64,000 nucleotides of DNA, from contig JALELH010000018.1 in the NCBI GenBank assembly GCA_022768865.1, forward strand, positions 44,215 to 108,214, given 5' to 3'. Positions 58,427-64,000 of the stretch are shown piece by piece. Origin of the DNA: Spirochaetia bacterium. GTDB taxonomy: Bacteria; Spirochaetota; Spirochaetia; Treponematales; Treponemataceae. Each line of letters begins with the position of its first letter. The stretch's first letter is position 1. Under the pieces are notes generated by a model, which worked only from the letters and a program-made list of their open reading frames with translations, was not told the DNA's origin and did no database searches. A program made the position numbers and the translations under genes.

Positions 58427-60910
58427 ATGATTGAAAAAATAAAATACGAAGAAAGACAGACTCCGGAAGGAGGCTATGTTTTAACGGCACCTATTGAACA
58501 CGAAATGCAGCGTTCATTTATTGACTATTCCATGTCTGTTATTGTTGAACGTGCACTTCCTGATGTAAGGGACGGCTTAAAGCCTGTTCACCGCCGTATT
58601 CTTTATGCCATGGCAGAAGAAGGATTGACTTCCGGTGGAAAAACAAAAAAATGTGCAACCGTAGTCGGTGATGTTCTTGGACGCTATCACCCTCATGGCG
58701 ATGCTTCAGTTTATGATGCCATGGTTCGTCTTGGACAGGCTTTTTCTTTAAGGTACATGCCTGTTACAAAGCAGGGCAACTTCGGAGGAATTGACGGATC
58801 TCCTGCAGCTGCTTACCGTTATACAGAAGCAAAAATGTCCAAAATTGCCGAAGTAATGGTAGACGACATAAAAAAGGACACTGTTGACTTTAGTCCAAAC
58901 TTTGATGATACAAGACAGGAACCTAAAGTTCTTCCTGCAGCCTTTCCGTTCCTTTTGTGTAACGGTTCTACAGGTATTGCCGTTGGTATGGCAACAAACA
59001 TGCCGCCGCACAACCTTAGGGAAGTTGGAGCTGCCATCTGTGCCTACATAGACAACGAAAACTGTTCAATTGATGATTTGATGCAGTACATAAAAGGTCC
59101 TGATTTCCCGACCGGTGGAATCATCTTTGGCAGAAAAGGAATTGCTGATGCCTATAGAACAGGGCGCGGAAAAATACTTTTGCGTGCACGCTTTACAATA
59201 GAAGTTGATACAAAGGGCAAGGAAAAAATTGTATTTACGGAAATTCCTTACCAGACACGCACAACGGATTTAGTTACAAAAATAGGTGAACTTGCCCGCG
59301 ACGGCGTAATAGAAGGCATAGAACGTGTAAATGACGGAAGCCATGGAGACGAAGTCCGCATAGAAATAGACATCAAAAAAACAGCCATTGCAAAGGTTGT
59401 AATAAACCAGATTTTTGCCAAAACGGCACTCCAGTCAAGCTACGGAATCATAAACCTGGCTTTGGTTCCATCCGGAAACGGACTTGCACCGCAGGTTTTA
59501 AACCTTAAGCAGCTGATAAAATACTTTGTAGACCACCGGGACCAGGTAATTACACGCCGAACAAAGTTTGACCTTGGCGTTGCAAAAAAGAAAGAACACA
59601 TTCTTGAAGCTAAAATTACAGCTGTTGACTGCGTAGACGAAGTAATTCAGATAATCCGTTCTAGCAAAGACGAACCTGAAGCCAAAAAGAGGCTTGAAAA
59701 ACGTTTTGGTTTTGATGAAGAACAAAGCCAGGCAATAGTAGACCTGCGCCTTGGCGTGCTTACATCATTGCGCATAGACGAACTTAAGGTAGAACTTGAA
59801 CAGGTTCGTGCAGAAATTGCACATCTTGAAGATTTGCTTGCATACCATGAAAAGATTTTAAACCTTATTAAAGAAGAAACAAATGCCATCGTTGAAAAGT
59901 TCGGCGACGACAGAAAAACAGACATTGTTGCAGGTGAAGTAGAAACAATAAATGTAGAAGACATGATCAAGGAAGAGGATATGGTTGTCCTTATTTCCAA
60001 GGTAGGCTACATAAAGCGTGTTCCTGTTTCACAGTATAAGAGCCAGGGCAGGGGAGGCAAGGGAACAATCTCTGCCAAGCTTGTAGAAGAAGACTACATA
60101 AACCAGATGTTCGTAGCGTCTACCCACGACTACCTTATGTTCATTACAACGGCAGGAAAAGCCTACTGGGTAAAGGTTCATGAAATACCAGAAGCAGGCA
60201 AGACAAGCCGCGGAAGCCACATAAAGAGCCTTCTTAAAGTAAGTGCCAACGAAGACATTACTACAACCGTAGCATTAAAGGACTTTAAGGATGATGAATT
60301 CCTGTTTATGGCAACGGCAAACGGCGTAGTAAAAAAGACGCCTACAAGTGAATTTAAAAATGCAAAGGACCGCGGAACAACGGCAGTCCGCCTTGATGAC
60401 GGAGATACTCTTGTAAGCTCAATTTTGACTTCCGGCAATGACGAAATTCTTCTTGTAAGCCGTCGCGGACAGGCTTTGCGCATAGAAGAAAATGATGTGC
60501 GCCCAATGGGCAAAACAAGCCGCGGCGTTGCAGGACTAAAGCTTGGATCAAGCGATGAACTTGCATCTGCCATCAGAATAGAAAAAGAAGAAGATGCCCG
60601 CATCCTGGTAATTACAGAAAAAGGAATCGGCAAGCGTGTAGATCCTGCTGAATTTAATTCCCATGGCAGGGGAACAGGCGGCCAGAAAATCTTTGGCAAC
60701 GTAGACGACAAGGGGGAAATAATCGGTGCCCTCTGCGTCCGCGAAAGCGACAGCATAATGTGCATTACAAGCCAGGGAACTTCTGTCCGTGTAGAAGCAA
60801 AGGACATTACAATCCAGGGCAGGGGTGCAAGCGGAATCAAGGTTGTTTCCATAACAGATCCGGACTACCTTGTAGGAGTAGACCGCATAGCAAGCGACGA
60901 AGAAAAGTAA
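58427..60910 (+). CDS. gyrA: DNA gyrase subunit A
   Basis: RALPDVRDGLKPVHRRILYAM...ATVVGDVLGRYHPHGDASVYDAMVRLGQAFSLRY; GyrA beta-pinwheel; SQGRGGKGT GyrA-box-like. Confidence 0.98.
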   Translation: MIEKIKYEERQTPEGGYVLTAPIEHEMQRSFIDYSMSVIVERALPDVRDGLKPVHRRILYAMAEEGLTSGGKTKKCATVVGDVLGRYHPHGDASVYDAMVRLGQAFSLRYMPVTKQGNFGGIDGSPAAAYRYTEAKMSKIAEVMVDDIKKDTVDFSPNFDDTRQEPKVLPAAFPFLLCNGSTGIAVGMATNMPPHNLREVGAAICAYIDNENCSIDDLMQYIKGPDFPTGGIIFGRKGIADAYRTGRGKILLRARFTIEVDTKGKEKIVFTEIPYQTRTTDLVTKIGELARDGVIEGIERVNDGSHGDEVRIEIDIKKTAIAKVVINQIFAKTALQSSYGIINLALVPSGNGLAPQVLNLKQLIKYFVDHRDQVITRRTKFDLGVAKKKEHILEAKITAVDCVDEVIQIIRSSKDEPEAKKRLEKRFGFDEEQSQAIVDLRLGVLTSLRIDELKVELEQVRAEIAHLEDLLAYHEKILNLIKEETNAIVEKFGDDRKTDIVAGEVETINVEDMIKEEDMVVLISKVGYIKRVPVSQYKSQGRGGKGTISAKLVEEDYINQMFVASTHDYLMFITTAGKAYWVKVHEIPEAGKTSRGSHIKSLLKVSANEDITTTVALKDFKDDEFLFMATANGVVKKTPTSEFKNAKDRGTTAVRLDDGDTLVSSILTSGNDEILLVSRRGQALRIEENDVRPMGKTSRGVAGLKLGSSDELASAIRIEKEEDARILVITEKGIGKRVDPAEFNSHGRGTGGQKIFGNVDDKGEIIGALCVRESDSIMCITSQGTSVRVEAKDITIQGRGASGIKVVSITDPDYLVGVDRIASDEEK

Positions 60911-60930
60911 AAACGTCATTCAATTAATGT

Positions 60931-60967
60931 AAAAAAACCGTCTGTAGAAATGCAGGCGGTTTTTTTG
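60931..60967 (+). terminator. Rho-independent terminator downstream of gyrA
   Basis: AACCGTCTGT-AGAAAT-GCAGGCGGTTTTTTTG. Confidence 0.85.
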
Positions 60968-60980
60968 TATTCTTGCTGTC

Positions 60981-61856
60981 ATGTGGATTCTTCTTGTTTT
61001 TATTTACGGAATCATAAAGGGCTTAAGGGAAATCTGTAAGAAAAAGGCACTGGAAAAAAATTCAGTAATGGAAGTTCTTTTTGTCTATACTTTGATTTCC
61101 CTTGTAATCTGCACGCCGCAAATTCCCAACGCCATGGGGTTAAATGTCAGGCAGTATTTTTATGTAGCATTAAAAGCCTTTGTAATTTTTGTTGCGTGGA
61201 TAGCAGGCTTTAAGGCAATAAAAAAACTTCCCGTAAGCCTTTACGGCATCCTTGATTTATCCCGGGTACTTTTTGCAACCCTGCTGGGCGTTTTCTTTCT
61301 GGGGGAATCTATTACGTTTTTTAAGGCCATCGGCCTTGCTTTTGTAAGTGCAGGCCTGCTTTTGCTTAAGTTCAATCCTTTCAGAAAAAAAGCCTTGCCT
61401 GTCGGTGAAGTAAATAGTGCAGACAAAAACAGTCAAAAAATATTTTTTGTTTTTCTTGCTTTTATTTCCTGCATCCTTAATGCCGTGTCGGGTCTTTTAG
61501 ATAAAATCCTTATGAAGGAAATGAATTCCAGCCAGCTTCAGTTCTGGTATACGCTTTTTATGGTTATCTATTACGGCATTTATGTCCTTGTGCGCAGGAT
61601 AAAAATAAGCAGTGGCGTGTGGAAAAACATCTGGGTGTGGCTTCTGGCCGCAGGCCTTATTGCCATGGACAAGGCACTTTTCATTGCCAACGGCTACCCT
61701 GAAAGCCAGATAACCATCATGACCCTTATAAAGCAGAGCAGCGTAATAATTGCAATAATTGCAGGAAAATTTGTCTTTAAGGAAAAAGACATCCTGCATA
61801 AAATACTGTGTTCCGCAGTCATCATAACAGGAATAATCTTCGGCATAATGGGGTAG
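60981..61856 (+). CDS. EamA/DMT-family transporter
   Basis: Multi-TM protein with two halves ending FFLGESITFFKAIGLAFVSAGLLLL and FVFKEKDILHKILCSAVIITGIIFGI. Confidence 0.85.
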   Translation: MWILLVFIYGIIKGLREICKKKALEKNSVMEVLFVYTLISLVICTPQIPNAMGLNVRQYFYVALKAFVIFVAWIAGFKAIKKLPVSLYGILDLSRVLFATLLGVFFLGESITFFKAIGLAFVSAGLLLLKFNPFRKKALPVGEVNSADKNSQKIFFVFLAFISCILNAVSGLLDKILMKEMNSSQLQFWYTLFMVIYYGIYVLVRRIKISSGVWKNIWVWLLAAGLIAMDKALFIANGYPESQITIMTLIKQSSVIIAIIAGKFVFKEKDILHKILCSAVIITGIIFGIMG

Positions 61857-61955
61857 GGAGTGGAAAAGAAAGCGGTAACCGAGGCACTCTGAAGAATGAA
61901 GTTTTTTAAGCAGTTCCTTGACAGTGCAAGTTGCAATAAAATAATTATTTTGAAA

Positions 61956-62110
61956 AAACGCCGTAGGCAGGTTCAGGCATGAAAAAAAAATCTGCAGGAG
62001 CGAAGCAATCTTTACAAGAATTGCGAATGCAATTCTTGAGTCGAAAGTTACAGCATGTCCTGGCTTCTAAAAAATCATTTACTTTCGACCTGGTTCTGCC
62101 GTAAGGCGTT
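61956..62110. repeat. Nested inverted-repeat element, related to 12327-12417
   Basis: AAACGCCGTAGGCAGGTTCAGGCATGAAAAAAAAATCTGCA ... CTGGTTCTGCCGTAAGGCGTT; inner perfect hairpins CAAGAATTGC/GCAATTCTTG (62015-62038) and GTCGAAAGT/ACTTTCGAC (62040-62089). Confidence 0.8.
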
Positions 62111-62115
62111 TATGT

Positions 62116-62709
62116 TTATTTCAGTGATTGTTTTATTGCAACAAAAATGTTTCCCAGGATTTTATCTGCCGTCGTAATGTTTGCTGCTGCATCTTTAAGT
62201 TCAAGCATAATTTCTTTTTCCGTTCCGTCTGGAATAAGTTCACCGGAATACAAAACTGCAGGCTGTCCGTCTACACCGGAATTTTCCTTTGTATAAAAAT
62301 CGTTGTAGTCAAAGCTCTGGTTTACCTGGCACTTGAAAACGTAAGTGCGGTTTTTTTCAAGTTCAAGTTCCTTTTCAATTACGATGCCTTTTTTTGGAGT
62401 TGCACTTGTAGTTGCATCAAGGTCTTCCTTTGCAATTTTTTCTGCAGGGTTCTGTCCTTTTGCCTTATACCAGTCAGGCAGGGATTCAGGACGGCCTTCC
62501 TTTGGCTTGCCGATCCATTTGTTTGCGGCGGCCTTTTTTGTAACGTAGAGTGTTTCAACAAAAGTTCCGTCTGCATCTTCAACCCACAGTGCCATCTGGG
62601 GTGCGCGCTTTTTATAGACTTCCCCCGGGTTTACGGCAATGCTGATTTTTTCTGCAAAAGAAAATGTAGAAACCGTTAAGGCAATCAATGACAAAATAAT
62701 TTTTTTCAT
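62116..62709 (-). CDS. Secreted DUF2271-like protein
   Basis: Signal peptide; RAPQMALWVEDADGTFVETLYVTKKAAANKWIGKPKEGRPESLPDWYKAKGQ. Confidence 0.6.
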   Translation of the reverse strand: MKKIILSLIALTVSTFSFAEKISIAVNPGEVYKKRAPQMALWVEDADGTFVETLYVTKKAAANKWIGKPKEGRPESLPDWYKAKGQNPAEKIAKEDLDATTSATPKKGIVIEKELELEKNRTYVFKCQVNQSFDYNDFYTKENSGVDGQPAVLYSGELIPDGTEKEIMLELKDAAANITTADKILGNIFVAIKQSLK

Positions 62710-62725
62710 TTTATTCTCCTTTTAA

Positions 62726-63322
62726 TTATTTATCTTTTTCTTCTATGAGCGAAGAAATTATTACTTCAATAAACCTGTCCGTAAAAAGTATGCCTTCGTT
62801 CCAGAAAACAGGGTCTGCACGCTTTGTAATTATGGATTCTATGCATCCCCACATTCCGGAAATTATGATTCCCGTATCCAGGGCAACGTCTTTTCCCTTG
62901 TAAAGTTTTTTGTCCTCACATTCTGCAAGCAGGTTTTCTCCAAGGCGGTTGCAGATGTAAAAGTTCATTATGTCTTCGTCGCTGATGGTTTCCTTTAGCT
63001 TTGAAAAAACAAGCAGGGCAACTTCCGGCTTTTCAAAGCACCAGTCCCTGTAAACCTTTAAGGCAGTCCGTATTTTTTCTGCGGGCGGCTCAACGGTCTT
63101 TAGTGCTGCGGACATTTTTTCTGAAAGTTCCCGCAAAAAGAAAAGGGAGATTTTCATGAACAGCTGGTTCTTGTCCTTGTAGTAATTGTAAATTGTCGTA
63201 GCGCTTACATTGCATTTTTTTGCAACGTCGCGCATTCCGATTTCTGCAGGTTCTTTTTCCATCAGAAGTTCAATGGTGGCATCCAGAATCTGATTTTCAA
63301 GTTCTTTATTAGGTAACCTCAT
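62726..63322 (-). CDS. TetR/AcrR family regulator
   Basis: LLMEKEPAEIGMRDVAKKCNVSATTIYNYYKDKNQLFMKISLFF. Confidence 0.93.
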   Translation of the reverse strand: MRLPNKELENQILDATIELLMEKEPAEIGMRDVAKKCNVSATTIYNYYKDKNQLFMKISLFFLRELSEKMSAALKTVEPPAEKIRTALKVYRDWCFEKPEVALLVFSKLKETISDEDIMNFYICNRLGENLLAECEDKKLYKGKDVALDTGIIISGMWGCIESIITKRADPVFWNEGILFTDRFIEVIISSLIEEKDK

Positions 63323-63364
63323 AACGATGTTAAATTAACATTGTTAAGTTATAATGTCAATGGC

Positions 63365-63495
63365 AAAAAGCACTTGTTTTCTTAGATGCCGGTACCTCCT
63401 TAACTTTTTGCGCAAGAATGCACAAAAGCAATTGTTCCACTAGATGCCTGTACCTGTAATAACTTTTGTGACACGAACTTCTCTGAAGTTCGTGT
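63365..63495. repeat. Two-unit degenerate tandem repeat (~58 bp) ending in a perfect hairpin
   Basis: AAAAGCA.TTGTT....TAGATGCC.GTACCT...TAACTTTT in two units (TAGATGCC at 63383 and 63441); ACACGAACTTC-TCT-GAAGTTCGTGT at 63471-63495. Confidence 0.65.
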
Positions 63496-63741
63496 AAAGG
63501 CAGTATTTGTAATAAACAGCAATTCTTGTATGGGCGCTTTAGGGGATAGTTTACTATTTTTGAAAAAAACGCTGAAGAAAACAAATACAAAGCTGCATAC
63601 AGAAATAACCGCGTTTTTTCTGTATGATGTTAAAAGAAATTTTTTTATTATTTTGCAGAACATAATTTAAAAAGGTTATAATAGGGCGAATGTCGAACTT
63701 TAGAATAAAATGAAAGGGTATTTAATTTCACTCCTGTCCAA

Positions 63742-64000
63742 TTAACTCGCCAAATAGTCAAAAAGCCACAATTCGTTTTTGTCTGGCAAAGTTTTTGGCG
63801 GGGATTTTTCGTAAATCCTTGAGAACCATTTTTTCAAATCCCTGTGCTTGAAAAGGACTACGGAAATCTCAGAGCAGAAACTGGAGAACGTCCGGTCTGA
63901 GTCTCTGTTCTCAGCTTTCAGAATCAGGAACAAAAGATGAACGATTAGGGCAATCCAGATTTGAGTCTTCACTGCATTTTCGCTCTGTCCGTAAAAACGT
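63742..64000 (-). mobile_element. IS4-type transposase C-terminal part, truncated by window end
   Basis: Minus-strand reading from the window edge: RFYGQSENAVKTQIWIALIVHLLFLILKAENRDSDRTFSSFCSEISVVLFKHRDLKKWFSRIYEKSPPKTLPDKNELWLFDYLAS*, typical of DDE IS4 transposase C-termini. Confidence 0.85.

Noticed and set aside
60178-60852. 224-aa minus-strand ORF opposite gyrA
   Set aside because: Shadow ORF of a highly conserved gyrA; Ser/Pro/Leu-rich with no recognisable domain.
62128-62679. 183-aa plus-strand ORF
   Set aside because: Antisense to the signal-peptide-bearing DUF2271-like gene; Cys/Phe-rich composition consistent with reading the opposite strand.
1-64000. tRNA, rRNA, tmRNA, SRP or RNase P RNA genes
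   Set aside because: Intergenic regions were read and none showed recognisable cloverleaf or conserved core sequences; short divergent RNAs cannot be excluded without Infernal/tRNAscan.

Overview
The window looks like a chromosomal segment of a Treponema-like spirochaete, spanning the replication origin region. This is inferred from gene content, gene order and protein style; no database search was run. The right part carries jag-yidC-yidD-rnpA-rpmH, DUF721(DciA)-recF-dnaN-[oriC candidate]-dnaA on the minus strand, divergent from gyrB-gyrA on the plus strand. The dnaN/dnaA gap holds DnaA boxes, an AT-rich stretch and a perfect run of six DnaA-trio triplets. A second dense DnaA-box cluster lies about 8.5 kb away, between convergent genes. 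The rest is mostly housekeeping and metabolic genes: aat-clpA-clpS, psd-pssA, purL, pyrE, an NfnAB-like pair, a monomeric [FeFe] hydrogenase with a hybrid histidine kinase, PerR/reverse rubrerythrin, GH53 galactanase, and KDG kinase with a pectinesterase-like protein. An IS4-type transposase fragment lies at the right edge. The least explained features are: (i) two copies of a phased array of GTGAAC-N3-GTTCAC palindromes (about 23 bp period), both in divergent intergenic regions; (ii) several nested inverted-repeat (MITE/REP-like) elements sharing modules; (iii) a lipase fused to a probable C-terminal outer-membrane beta-barrel; (iv) a GntR/MocR-like regulator with a degenerate aminotransferase domain. 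No rRNA, tRNA or CRISPR array was recognised.
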